Shown here: positions 41,686-52,157 of the stretch, in pieces
Position numbering within the stretch: the first letter of the stretch is position 1
Layout: each line of letters starts with the position of its first letter
Source: Ahaetulla prasina
Taxonomy: Eukaryota > Chordata > Lepidosauria > Squamata > Colubridae
Length of the DNA stretch: 64,000 bases
Assembly (NCBI RefSeq): GCF_028640845.1
Contig: NC_080541.1
Location: 4,726,435 to 4,790,434 of the forward strand
Direction of reading: 5' to 3'
Position numbers and translations under genes: made by a program
The notes under the pieces: model-generated
The model's database searches: none
Seen by the model: only the letters and a program-made list of their open reading frames with translations
Told to the model about the DNA's origin: nothing

Positions 41686-41690
41686 AATCC

Positions 41691-42370
41691 AGTTGCATCC
41701 CTTCCTGGACCGGGATGCCCTATGCACGGTCACTCAGGCTCTCGTTACCTCTCGTCTGGACTACTGCAATGCTCGCTACATGGGGCTCCCTTGAAGAGCA
41801 CCGGAGACTTCAGCTAGTCCAGAATGCGGCTGTGGGTTATTGAGGGCGGTTGGAGCTCCCGTAACACCTATCCTGCGCAGACTGCACTGGCCACCTGTCG
41901 TTTTCCGGGTGCGCTTCAAGGTATTGGTTACCACCTTTAAAGCGCTCCATGGCTTAGGACCGGGCTACTTATGGGACCGCCTACTGCCGGCCTCTATCTC
42001 CCAGCGTCCGGTGCGTTCCCACAGAGAGGGACTCCTCAGGGTGCCGTCAGCCAAACAATGTCGACTGGCGGCCCCAGGGGAGGGCCTTCTGTGGGGCACC
42101 AACCCTCTGTAACCAAGTTACCATCAGGTATCCGTCAACTCCCTGATCTTCGGACCTTTCGACGCAAGCGGAAAACATTTCTATTTCACCGTGCAGGACT
42201 GGTCTAGTGGGGTTTTAATAAGGGGTTTTATTGGTTTTAAGTTCTTCAACCAACTCTAAATTTTCCTTTTAAACTGGTTTTAAAATTGTACTAATTGTTT
42301 TTACTTTGGCTGTAAACTGCCCTGAGTCCTTTGGGAGAAGGGCGGTATAGAAATTGAAACAATAAATAAA
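41691..42370 (+). pseudogene. Chimeric L2-like LINE at a duplication junction
   Basis: 41691-42075 matches L2b (43533-43925) apart from many single-base losses in homopolymers; 42098-42370 matches L2a (40225-40495). The switch lies in the shared GGGAGGGCCTTCTNTGTGGG block. The frame is broken several times. Confidence 0.85.
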
Positions 42371-42382
42371 TAAAATAAATAA

Positions 42383-42722
42383 TGATCTTCTGCTCCTGTG
42401 TTGTAATGTGGACTGGGTTCTTGGGAAGTACGGGTGCATTCCAGAGGAGCAAGAGACAACTCAGTTCAAGTACTTTGGGGTCTTTGATGCTCTCTGAGCT
42501 TGGTTGTTTTCTTGCAGACATTTCATTACCCAACTAGGGAATATCTTCAGTGCTAGAAGGGAATGGGGTTTGCTCTCTTTTTATATACTATTGGCTTACC
42601 CTGCCAGAGTTGATGGGAGTATCTTACATCTACATCTATATCTATATCATCTATATCTATATCTATCTATATCTGTATCTGTATCTATATCTCTAATCTA
42701 TCTATCTATCTATCATCTATCG

Positions 42723-42790
<68 letters not shown>

Positions 42791-43009
42791 ATCTATCTAT
42801 ATGTCATATCTATCAATGTCATATATCTACCTATCTCTATTTTCTGTCTATCGTACGTACGTATGTATGTATGAATGTATTTTTCTCTCTCTCTCTCTCA
42901 AACCAACCTTGACAGGACAAGCCAGTAGTATATCAAAAACAGAAAACCCCACTCTCTTCTAGAACTGGAGATGTTACCCAGATGAATGATGAAACATCTG
43001 GAAGAATCC
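42383..43009. repeat. Second copy of hammerhead unit, (TATC)n and flank
   Basis: Copy of 40507-41167, essentially identical outside the TATC run, which is about 34 bp shorter. Ribozyme-like core on the minus strand at 42550-42517. Confidence 0.93.
42517..42550 (-). ncRNA. Hammerhead ribozyme-like core (minus strand)
   Basis: CTGAAGA (42550-42544), stem II region ending GTTGGGTAAT, GAAATGTC (42524-42517). Stem I: TTCT-A-GCA against TGC-A-AGAA, as at 13068. Stem II has mismatches (TATTCCC against GGGTAAT). Confidence 0.42.
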
Positions 43010-43527
43010 TGTCGTGTCCCACTCCTCCGCTGACGGCCAGGTCAGGGAAATCCGAATCAGGCGTGCCTCTGCAGCTCTGCCCAAAGTCCTAGCAAAGTCC
43101 TCAGAGCAGGCAGGAGACCAGTAAGTGACTTCAGCAAGATAAGTTCGACTTTGCCTGACTCAGAGACTGCCAGAAAGCAGATCCTTTATATAGGCCATGG
43201 GGTGTGGCTCCATGACTCAGCACTCATTAAGGCCTGCCCCTCCCTTCCTTCTGTTGCCTCCGCCTATCCAATCTTCTGATGCGAGGGTCACTCCAATCAG
43301 CTGTTGGAAGTAAACTTTCCTCAGGCTCACATGCTGTGGAGGAGGGGGAGGGGTCTAGCTGCTCGGTTTGCCTGGGCATGGAGCCAGGGCTGGGGCCGGG
43401 GGATGCTCCCTCCTCTGCAGCCTGCTTGGGCATGGAGCCAGGGCTGGGACCGGGAGGCATACATTCCTCCGTGTTCGGGAGCAGATAAGCAAACACCGGC
43501 TGCGGTGAGAGCGGACAAGACACAACA
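43010..43527 (-). mobile_element. Solo LTR (copy C, duplicate of B)
   Basis: Same length, same AATCC target duplications (43005-43009, 43528-43532) and almost the same sequence as copy B, so it was copied with its flanks and is not an independent insertion. Confidence 0.93.
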
Positions 43528-43532
43528 AATCC

Positions 43533-44260
43533 AGTTGCATCCCTTCCTGGACCGGGATGCCCTATGCACGGTCACTCAGGCTCTCGTTACCTCTCGTCTG
43601 GACTACTGCAATGCTCGCTACATGGGGCTCCCCTTGAAGAGCACCCGGAGACTTCAGCTAGTCCAGAATGCGGCTGCGCGGGTTATTGAGGGAGCGGTTC
43701 GGAGCTCCCACGTAACACCTATCCTGCGCAGACTGCACTGGCCACCTGTCGTTTTCCGGGTGCGCTTCAAGGTATTGGTTACCACCTTTAAAGCGCTCCA
43801 TGGCTTAGGACCGGGCTACTTATGGGACCGCCTACTGCCGGCCTCTATCTCCCAGCGTCCGGTGCGTTCCCACAGAGAGGGACTCCTCAGGGTGCCGTCA
43901 GCCAAACAATGTCGACTGGCGGCCCCCAGGGGGAGGGCCTTCTCTGTGGGGGCTCCCACCCTGTGGAACGAGCTTACCCCGGGCTTCGACAACTACCTGA
44001 CCTTAGGACCTTTCGCCGCGAACTTAAAACTTATTTATTTCATATGGCTGGACTGGCCTGATTTTAAATTTTAAATATTTTAATTGTGGGTTTTAAATTC
44101 CTGTCATTTTTATGGGGTGTAATGGTATTTTAAATTCTCTGGCATATCGAATCAGTTTTTTAAGGGTTGTTTTAATTATGGTGTATGTTTCTGTTTGTAT
44201 TTTATTGGCCTGTTCACCACCCTGAGTCCTTCGGGAGAAGGGCGTATACAAATTAAAACA
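43533..44260 (+). pseudogene. L2-like LINE (copy L2b), longest open C-terminus
   Basis: In frame 43304-44074 the L2 part begins after the LTR: LDRDALCTVTQALVTSRLDY, NARYMGLPLKSTRRLQLVQ, LRRLHWPPVVFRVRFKVLVT, TFKALHGLGPGYLWDRLLP, APRGRAFSVGAPTLWNEL. The first about 75 codons are antisense LTR and not natural. 3' UTR ends CCACCCTGAGTCCTTCGGG. Confidence 0.88.
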
Positions 44261-44262
44261 TG

Positions 44263-44336
<74 letters not shown>

Positions 44337-44353
44337 CATCATCATTATCATCA

Positions 44354-44419
<66 letters not shown>
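44263..44419. repeat. (ATT)n-(ATC)n microsatellite
   Basis: 157 bp, ATT with an ATC/ATT mixed centre at 44335-44360; tail of L2b. Confidence 0.97.
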
Positions 44420-44420
<1 letters not shown>

Positions 44421-44587
44421 GAAAACCACCAAGCTCAGAAGGTATCAAGGATCTCACAGTTCAATCCTGAGCTACCAATATCCTCTTCTATTGGTTAGTT
44501 TGCGTGACAGAAATATGAAGATGGTTCCTTCCTAATAGTTCCCAGGGTATATGCTTTGGTTGGAGGGGCGGGATGTATTTGCAATAG
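44420..44587 (+). repeat. 3' flank of a hammerhead-family unit
   Basis: AAGAAAACCACCAAGCTCAG, TTCAATCCTGAGCTACC; ribozyme core not included. Rest unclassified. Confidence 0.55.
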
Positions 44588-44965
44588 AACATAGAATCCT
44601 AGAGCAGGAAAGGACCGTGGAGGACTTCTAGACAGTCCTCCAAACAGAAGACTATATGATTCCAGACAAATGGCTGTCCAATCTTAAAAACGTCCAGTCT
44701 ATGGAGCACCCAATTTCCAGAGGTAAGCAGTTCCACTGATTGAATTGTTCTCACAGTCAGGAAGATTCTCCTTAATTCTAGGTTAGCTCTCTCTTTGTTA
44801 AGTTTCCATTCATTGCTTCTTGTCCTGGCCTCAGGTGCTTTGGCGAATAGGTCGATCCCCTCTTCTCTGTGACCATCTCTCAAGTATTGGAAGTCAGCTA
44901 TCAAGTCATCCCCAGTCCATCTCTTCATTAGACTGGATATACCACCTAGTTTCTTCAATTACTGA
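44588..44965 (-). mobile_element. CR1 LINE 3' part
   Basis: AGAATCCTAGAGCAGGAAAG to ACCTAGTTTCTTCAATTA. Minus frame 44958-44599: SLMKRWTGDDLIADFQYLRD, PEARTRSNEWKLNKERANLE. Diverged. Confidence 0.82.
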
Positions 44966-44976
44966 GGGAAACAAAG

Positions 44977-45610
44977 TGTTGTGACTCGTCCTCCCTCCTC
45001 TCCTCAGCCGGGCCTCTCCCATCTCCAACCGGGCCTTTTATCAGACTCCGAGTCTGATAATGAAGATGAATGGCCTGTCATGACTCCAGCCCCCAGCCCT
45101 GGCCCCATGCCCGGACAGGATTCAAGGAGTGAAAGGAGAAGCCCAATAAACCTCACTCATACAGCGTGTGTTCCTTTGGCTCAGCCTTCAGAGCAGGAAG
45201 CCAGCAGGTGGTGGAATTACCCGGGCCTACTCCCTCTGACCCCTCCCTTTCCCAGACGCTGACAGCAGATCCAGCTGAAGACAATTCGGAGATCTGAGAG
45301 GCGACGCCTCTTCCGGAGTTCTGAGAGGTGATGCCAGCAGAAGGAAGGGTGGGGCTGGCCTGGATAAATGCTGAGTCATGGAGCCACACTCCACAGCCTA
45401 TATAAAGGACCTGCTTTTGGCATTCCAACCTTGAGTCAAGCAAAGTCTCATCTAGTTTGCTGATATCGGACCCTACTGCTGAAGTCACAACTTGGACTCC
45501 TGCCTGCCCCGATAAACCTCGAAGGTACTTGGCAAGCTGCAGAGGCTTTGTTGCCAAGTTTCTTACGGACTTCCTTGACTCGTTCGTCGGAGTGGGAGTG
45601 GGGCACAACA
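44977..45610 (+). mobile_element. Solo LTR (copy E)
   Basis: 634 bp; starts TGTTGTGACTCG and ends GGGGCACAACA; perfect CAAAG duplications at 44972-44976 and 45611-45615. Edge frame open to 45262 with SDSESDNEDEWPVM and PSPGPMPGQ. TATA box CCTATATAAAGGACC at about 45399. Confidence 0.93.
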
Positions 45611-45670
45611 CAAAGCCTATGAGGTCAGTTCAGCTGTAAGAGAGTGATTGGTCCCAAGTCATCCAGTTTA

Positions 45671-46054
45671 TGTCAACTCGCCAGGCATCCCTGGCCTGCT
45701 CTCGATTTGCCATAGGCCAGGGGGGATGGAAAACCGGCGAAATGGCACAGCAGCCAAAGACAGATGCACATTCCATGCTTATCCCTCTCAAGGCTGTATC
45801 CCAAGGTTACCTACAGCAGCCAAGGGGATTGACCTCTACAACCTGGGAAATTGCTCCATTGGAGAATGTGATTGATTGACACACCCTGGGGTTAGGAGGG
45901 AAACAGGGTCATAACTGGAGCATAAATTACATAGGGTCAGAGCTGGCTTCACTTGGGAATGTGCAGACATGAAACTCCTAATAAATAACTGGATTTCTTT
46001 TGAAGCTTGGCTCAGACTCATGATTTAGTTAGGACATCAGTCGGAACCCTGACA
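45671..46054 (+). mobile_element. Solo LTR, separate family
   Basis: 384 bp; starts TGTCAACTCGCC and ends GGAACCCTGACA; perfect GTTTA duplications at 45666-45670 and 46055-46059. TATA-like GAGCATAAATTACA, polyA signal AATAAATAACTGG. A second member lies at 16.0-16.4 kb. Confidence 0.85.
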
Positions 46055-46059
46055 GTTTA

Positions 46060-46339
46060 TTTCCATAGCAGAAGGTGGACTGGGTCTTCCTGTCTGAGTT
46101 CAACATCTTTATCACTCCAACAATCTCCAGCTAAGGAAAACCCACTCTAGCCTTTTAGCCACCACAATGTCTCCATGGCAACTTCATCCACACAATGTCT
46201 TCATGAGTAGACGTCAGCTAGCATAGCTCCTCTCATAATGGGAGAGCTCAGCAACTTTCCTTTTGCTACTTCCTACCCTTCAAACTACCATTAAAGGAAA
46301 AACCCCTCAGATCCTGGATATAAACTGGTCATAAACTAC
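46060..46339. other. Unclassified; LINE-like at the end
   Basis: The last 50 bp (CCCCTCAGATCCTGGATATA) resemble family D LINE. Rest not recognised. Confidence 0.4.
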
Positions 46340-46816
46340 TGTTGTGACTCCAGCCCCTGAACCTGGCCCCATACCCGAAAGTGACTCCGAGAGTGAGGGG
46401 GAAGGGCCAGTAAGGCTTACCTCGGGAGCACCAATTCCTTTGGCCCGGCTCCAGGAGCCAGAACCAGACCAGTCGGAGGACATAATGAGGCCGTCATCCC
46501 CTGATTCCTCCCTTCCCCAGGCTATGCCTTCAGATCCAGCTGATAATGATAATCAAGCTTGGATCAACCCGCACTTCAGAAGATCAGGCGGCGACATCAA
46601 AGGGAAGGATATATAAGGAGCTTTGGGACTGCTCTCACTCCACGGGAAGCAAAAGCTAGCTGAACTGTTTCAAAAAGAGCTGAAAGTCTTGCTCCGTGAG
46701 TCACTTGTTTGAACTTTGGCAGGCAGCTGCGATTTCTCTGCCAGGACTGATAAGAGCTGTGAATCCACTGACTGAAGGCCAACTCATTGATCCGAAGTGG
46801 GGAAGGAGACAGAACA
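46340..46816 (+). mobile_element. Solo LTR (copy F)
   Basis: 477 bp; starts TGTTGTGACTCC, ends GACAGAACA; perfect ACTAC duplications at 46335-46339 and 46817-46821. Edge frame open for 92 codons to 46616: ESDSESEGEGPVRL, AWINPHFRRSGGD. TATA-like GGATATATAAGG at about 46607. Confidence 0.9.
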
Positions 46817-47261
46817 ACTACAGACTCCTCACATCCTGGGAATAAATTTTTTCAACTTCTTCCCTCAAGACGACACTATGAGGCATTGCACACCAAAACA
46901 GCTAGACACAAGGACAGTTTTTCCCCCTCATGCCATCACTCTGCTAAACAACTAATTCCCACAACACTTTTTCTATGCCCTGGGATGTCAAACTAACTAT
47001 TAGGGCTGTATTACTATTATCCTTCTCATCTTTCCTATAAGCTATAAGATCCTTTAGCATCTTATGACTATAACTTCATGGTTTGTACCTTATGATGTAT
47101 GTTGATTGCTTTATTTAGGATCCTATGACTGTAACTGAGTGTTGCATCTTATGATTTATGATGGTATTTTATGATTATGATAATAATTTATCACATGCTG
47201 CTTGTATGTACACTGAGAGCTTATGTAGCAGAGACAAATTCCTTGTGTGTCCAATCACTCC
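46817..47261 (+). pseudogene. Family D LINE 3' part
   Basis: CAGACTCCTCACATCCTGGG (QTPHILG-like), FQLLPSRRHYEALHTKTARH, then the 3' UTR (GAGACAAATTCCTTGTGTGT). Ends in the pentamer array. Confidence 0.83.
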
Positions 47262-47585
47262 TATTCTATTCTATTCTGTTCTGTTCTGTTCTGTTCCGTT
47301 CCGTTCCGTTCCGTTCCGTTCCGTTCCGTTCCATTCCATTCTACTCTACTCTACCCTACCCTACTCCACTCCACTTCACTCCATATTTTCCTTCTCTTCT
47401 CTTCTCTTCTCTTCTCTTCTCTTCTCTTCTCTTCTCTTCTCTTCTCTTCTCCTCTCCTTTCCTCCCTTCCCTTCCCTTTCCTTCCCTTCCTTTCCCTTCC
47501 CTTCCCTTCTGCATTTTGTTCTATTCTGCATTCTGTTCTATTTTGCGTTCTATTCTATTCCATTCTGTTCCATTCTGTTCTATAG
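47262..47585. repeat. Drifting pentamer array TTCTA>TTCTG>TTCCG>TTCCA>TCTAC>TCTTC>TTCCC
   Basis: Blocks of successive one-base variants in order, then the TTCTG/TTCTA forms return at the end. It is the grown tail of the LINE before it. Confidence 0.96.
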
Positions 47586-48100
47586 AAGCCTGGCTCAATA
47601 TGTTGGCAACCCTTCTTAGATTCCACCAGTTCTCCACCCTTTGTCAGAAGAAAACCCTAATCAACACTGTAGTTTCCTGCTCGGTAAATGCCTCACAGGG
47701 GATCAGCAAGCATTGATTTTCTTAAATATATGTTTAAAAATAATCTAAACACTCCACCATCTGTTTGTGGATCGAGCGGTGTTGACTTGCAAAGGATTCA
47801 GCCCTGTAAGTCAAGAGCTTTTGTGTTTAATGAGGGCAGAGGCCTCTGGATGCTGAGGCTTCTATGAGAAACCTCTCTTTAAATTTTCAGACGCTGGCAG
47901 GGAAACAGCTTTGTTCCCGGGGAGGGGAGATGCAGAGCAAAAGAGGCAGGCAGGCAGATCATCCTCTAGATATTCCTTCCACCTTTCCAGAAACAAAGCA
48001 GAGAGGAGGAGAACCTCTCACAATTCTGTAAATGGCAACTTTGTGGTGCCTTGTGCATCAGGTCTAATTTTTTTTATTGTGGAGATGTTCTGCATAGTAA
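47586..48100. other. No recognised feature
   Basis: Unique-looking, no gene seen. Confidence 0.45.
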
Positions 48101-48104
48101 CTTC

Positions 48105-48705
48105 CTCTCTCTCTCTCTCTCTCTGTATTTCTTTCTATGTGTGTGTTTCTCTCTCTCTGCCTCTGTCTCTCTCTCTCTCTCACTGTGTGTGGGTGTCTGT
48201 CTCTCTGTGTGTATCTGTCTGTCTCTTTCTCTGTCTGTCTGTGTGTGTGTCTCTCTCTCTCTTTGTGTGCATCTCTGTCTATTTGTCTCTGTGTGTGTGT
48301 CTCTGTCTTTCTATGTCTCTCCCTCTGTCTCCCTCTGTGTGTGTGTGTCTCTCTCTCTCTGTGTGTGTGTGTATCTGTCTCTATATGTGTCCCTCTTTGT
48401 GCATCTCTCTCTCTCTCTCTCTCTCTGTGTCTCTCTCTCTCTCTTTGTGTGTGTGTCTTTCTCTGTGTGTCTCTCTGTCTTTCTATGTCTCTCTCTATGT
48501 TTCTCTCTCTCTGTGTGTGTGTGTGTATGTGTGTCTCTGTCTTTCTATGTCTCTCTCTCTGTGTCTCTCTCTCTCTCTGTGTGTATCTCTCTCTGTCTCT
48601 CTGTCTCACTCTCTCTCTCTGTGTCTCTGTCTCTTTCTCCCTGTGTGTGTGTGTCTCTCTCTGTCTTTCTATGTCTCTCTCTATGTCTGTCTGTCTGTCT
48701 TTCTG

Positions 48706-48736
<31 letters not shown>

Positions 48737-48743
48737 GTTTCTG

Positions 48744-48788
<45 letters not shown>

Positions 48789-48807
48789 TTGTCGCTCTCT
48801 CTGTCTC

Positions 48808-48877
<70 letters not shown>

Positions 48878-48886
48878 GGAGGGAGA
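48105..48886. repeat. Compound (CT)n/(GT)n array, about 780 bp
   Basis: CT runs broken by TG, TGT and TTTCTATGTC blocks; a (GT)n at about 48810-48841 switches to (GA)n. Frames of 181-344 codons on both strands are artefacts. Confidence 0.97.
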
Positions 48887-49550
48887 TGTATTTACTAATT
48901 TATCCAATTTATGCCCACTGCAACCACAAGAGGCTCATAGTGTAGTGAGGAACAACAAGCACATTTAAATAATGCATCGATGGGCCTAAACTATAAAACC
49001 ATAAATATCATAAAAGCAATCAAAAGGAGCACCCTAGTGATCACCCTGCTGCAGCTAACCAAGACTGAGTTTGGACCGGCTAATCAAGGCTTGCATAATT
49101 AACAATGACTGATAAACGGAGGTTATCAGACTTTAGATTACAGTGCTCCAACCTGGAGACCTCAGACAGCTGCGAAAGAGGTTGGCTGGCCCACTCAACC
49201 ACGAAGACAGAACCACGGTTACTGTCCACCAAAGCCCACGTTTCCTGGTTAATGTCGCTTTCTTAAGCTCTCTTCTTCCACAGATCATTCCTTAAGTCAC
49301 GGTTGGCCATTCGAAGGACCTTTAAACCTGGTTTTGTCAAGTGGCTTTTAGGGGATCTGATAATGGAGTGGAGCCAGTTGATGGCGGCACGATTGTACGT
49401 CCAATAGGGTCTCTCCTATGCTTTTTCACTTCTTTCCATTTTTTAAAAAAATTGAAATTAGTTGCTTTTTTAAAATGGCTTTTAGATACTTGGATTGTAT
49501 TCTTACGTACACCAGCCAGAGTCACTATTTAAGATGGGAAGCTATGGATG
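48887..49550. other. No recognised feature
   Basis: Nothing assigned; an A/T run at 49442-49475. Confidence 0.45.
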
Positions 49551-49554
49551 GATA

Positions 49555-49905
49555 GATGAATGGATAGATTAAAAAGGAAAGGGAGGGAGGGAGGGAGGAA
49601 GGAGATAAATGGAGAGGGAGGAAGGAGAGAGGAAGGGAGGAAGGAGATAAATGGAGAGGAAAGAAGGGAGGAAGGAAGGAAGGAGATAAATGGAGAGGAA
49701 GGAAAGAAGGGAGGAAGGAGATAAATGCAAGGGAGGGAGGAAGGAGGGAGGGAGGAAGGAGATAAATGGAGAGGAAGAAAGGGAGGAAGGAAGGAGATAA
49801 ATGGAGAGGAAAGAAAGAAGGAAGAAGGAGATAAATGGAGAGGTAGGAAGGAAAGAGGGAGGGAGGGAGGGAGGGAGGGAGGGAGGGAGGGAGGAAGGAA
49901 GCTCA
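49555..49905. repeat. GGAA-rich minisatellite
   Basis: About 28-35-bp units each with GGAGATAAATGGAGAGG, ending in a (GGGA)n run (49857-49893). Confidence 0.95.
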
Positions 49906-49972
49906 TGGATTCTCCAAAATATAATCCATATAATTTATTCCCTCTGGTCTCAGCATTAGGGCTCATCACCTG

Positions 49973-50093
<121 letters not shown>

Positions 50094-50349
50094 ACTTGTT
50101 TCCTTTATGGTGGTCTGCCCTTATTATATTTCCACAGCAACCCTGTGAGGTAGGCCAGCCTGAGCCAGCGACTGGCCTCAAAACCTCCAGTAAATCCAGA
50201 TCTCCTGGCTCTTCCTCTTCCTTCCCTTTGGCCGTGGGTTCTGGAGACGCTGACAATGGAGCTCTCCTGTTTGCCACCAATGCAAACAATAATATATGGC
50301 TGGATCCTGGGAAACTTCATTACTGTTTTAGTCTCTCCTCCTATAATGA
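50094..50349. other. Unclassified
   Basis: 50120-50300 has a CCAGCCTGAGCCAGCGACTG-type block; family unknown. Confidence 0.35.
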
Positions 50350-50800
50350 CTTAATGAAAGAGTGCAGAGAAGAGCAACCAAGAGGATTAGGGGGACTGGA
50401 GGCTAAAACATATGAAGAATGATTGCAGGAACTGGGTAGGTCTAGTTTAATGAAAAGAAGGACTAGGGGAGACTTGAAAGCAGTCTTCCAATATCTGAGG
50501 GGTTGCCACAAAGAAGAGGGAGTCAAACTATTCTCCAAAGCACCTGAGGGTAGAACAAGAAGCAATGGGTGGAAACTGATCAAGGAGAGAAGCAACTTAG
50601 AACTAAGGAGAAATTTCCTGACAGTTAGAACAATTAATAAGTGGAACGACTTGCCTGCAGAAGTTGTGAATGCTCCAACACTGGAAGTTTTTAAGAAAAT
50701 GTTGGATAACCATTTGTCTGAAATGGTGTAGGGTTTCCTGCCTGGGCAGGGGGTTGGACTAGAAGGCCTCCAAGGTCCCTTCCAACTCTGTTGTTATATT
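50350..50800 (+). pseudogene. CR1 ORF2 C-terminus and 3' UTR
   Basis: Frame 50423-50731: [70 protein letters not shown], stop, then the full 3' UTR to TTCCAACTCTGTTG. Confidence 0.92.
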
Positions 50801-51793
50801 ATATTACGATTAGGGGACTGGAGGCTAAAACATATGAAGAACGGTTGCAGGAATTGGGTATGTCTCATTTAATCAAGATAAGGATCAGGGATGAAATGAC
50901 AGTAGTATCAGAAGATATGTAAATTTGTATATAGACTGAGGAATATATGATATAGTAACTTGAACTAGACCTAAATGTTAGAAACCAGAGACGTAGAGCA
51001 ATGTCCATTGTTTTTGTTTGCTTTTAAAACCAGTATTTTTTTTCTAAATTAAAAAAAAAAGATAGCAGTGTTTCAATATCTCAGGGGTTGCCACAAAGAA
51101 GAGGGAGTCAAACTATTCTCCAAAGCACCTGAGGGTAGAACAAGAAGCAATGGGTGGAAACTGATCAAGGAAAGAAGCAACTTAGAACTAAGGAGAAATT
51201 TCCTGACAGTTAGAACAATTAATAAGTGCAACGACTTGCCTGCAGAAGTTGTGAATGCTCCAACACTGGAAGTTTTAAGAAAATGTTGGATAACCATTTG
51301 TCTGAAATGGTGTAGGGTTTCCTGCCTGGGCAGGGGGTTGGACTAGAAGGCCTCCAAGGTCCCTTCCAACTCTGTTGTTATATTATATTACGATTAGGGG
51401 ACTGGAGGCTAAAACATATGAAGAACGGTTGCAGGAATTGGGTATGTCTCATTTAATCAAGATAAGGATCAGGGATGAAATGACAGTAGTATCAGAAGAT
51501 ATGTAAATTTGTATATAGACTGAGGAATATATGATATAGTAACTTGAACTAGACCTAAATGTTAGAAACCAGAGACGTAGAGCAATGTCCATTGTTTTTG
51601 TTTGCTTTTAAAACCAGTATTTTTTTTCTAAATTAAAAAAAAAAGATAGCAGTGTTTCAATATCTCAGGGGTTGCCACAAAGAAGAGGGAGTCAAACTAT
51701 TCTCCAAAGCACCTGAGAGTAGAACAAGAAGCAATGGGTGGAAACTGATCAAGGAAAGAAGCAACTTAGAACTAAGGAGAAATTTCCTGACAG
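50484..51793 (+). repeat. 585-bp tandem duplication of CR1 plus flank (2.2 copies)
   Basis: The anchor GGTTGCCACAAAGAAGAGGG lies at 50501, 51086 and 51670. Copies differ by very few bases (one T lost near 51274). Each unit has the CR1 end, a second CR1 start (GATTAGGGGACTGGAGG) and about 180 bp of unique DNA ending in AATTAAAAAAAAAAGATAGC. The third copy stops where a PLE piece begins. Confidence 0.93.
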
Positions 51794-52080
51794 GTGGAAG
51801 TCCCAAAGATGCTCTTTCAGGAGGCAACTGAACTTTCTTGTTGTTGTTTTTTCTTTGAAGACGTTTCGCTTCTTCAATCATTACCAGCTGTTTGCAAGGA
51901 ATATAAATCCTTCCATTCCCCACTATCATGTCACAGCTGGAGAAGCTTCTTGGATGAAAAGCGACACATCTTCAAAGAAAAAAACAACAACAAGGAAGTC
52001 CAGTTGCCACCTTAAAAAGCACCTTTGGCACAACCATGTCCTGGATAACTGAGAAGCTCTACAGATTTTTGGCCATTGAA
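51794..52080. mobile_element. Two PLE ends in inverted orientation
   Basis: Left half (51797-51880) is the minus-strand form: complement of GAAACGTCTTCAAAGAAAAA, with GAAACGTC intact at 51867-51860. Right half (51895-52075) is plus: CTTCTTGGATGAAAAGCGAC, AGGAAGTCCAGTTGCCACC, TCCTGGATAACTGAGAAGC. Together they form a fold-back. Confidence 0.72.
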
Positions 52081-52157
52081 ACAATTAACCAGAAGTTGTG
52101 GGTGCTCCATCACTGAAGCCTTTTAAGAAGAGACTGGACAGACACTTATAATAATAA

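Noticed and set aside
43304..44074. 256-codon fusion protein
   Set aside because: First 75 codons are antisense LTR joined by chance to an L2 C-terminus.
47911..48945. 344-codon Ser/Leu/Cys/Val open frame
   Set aside because: Translation of CT/GT dinucleotide repeats; both strands and three frames are open.
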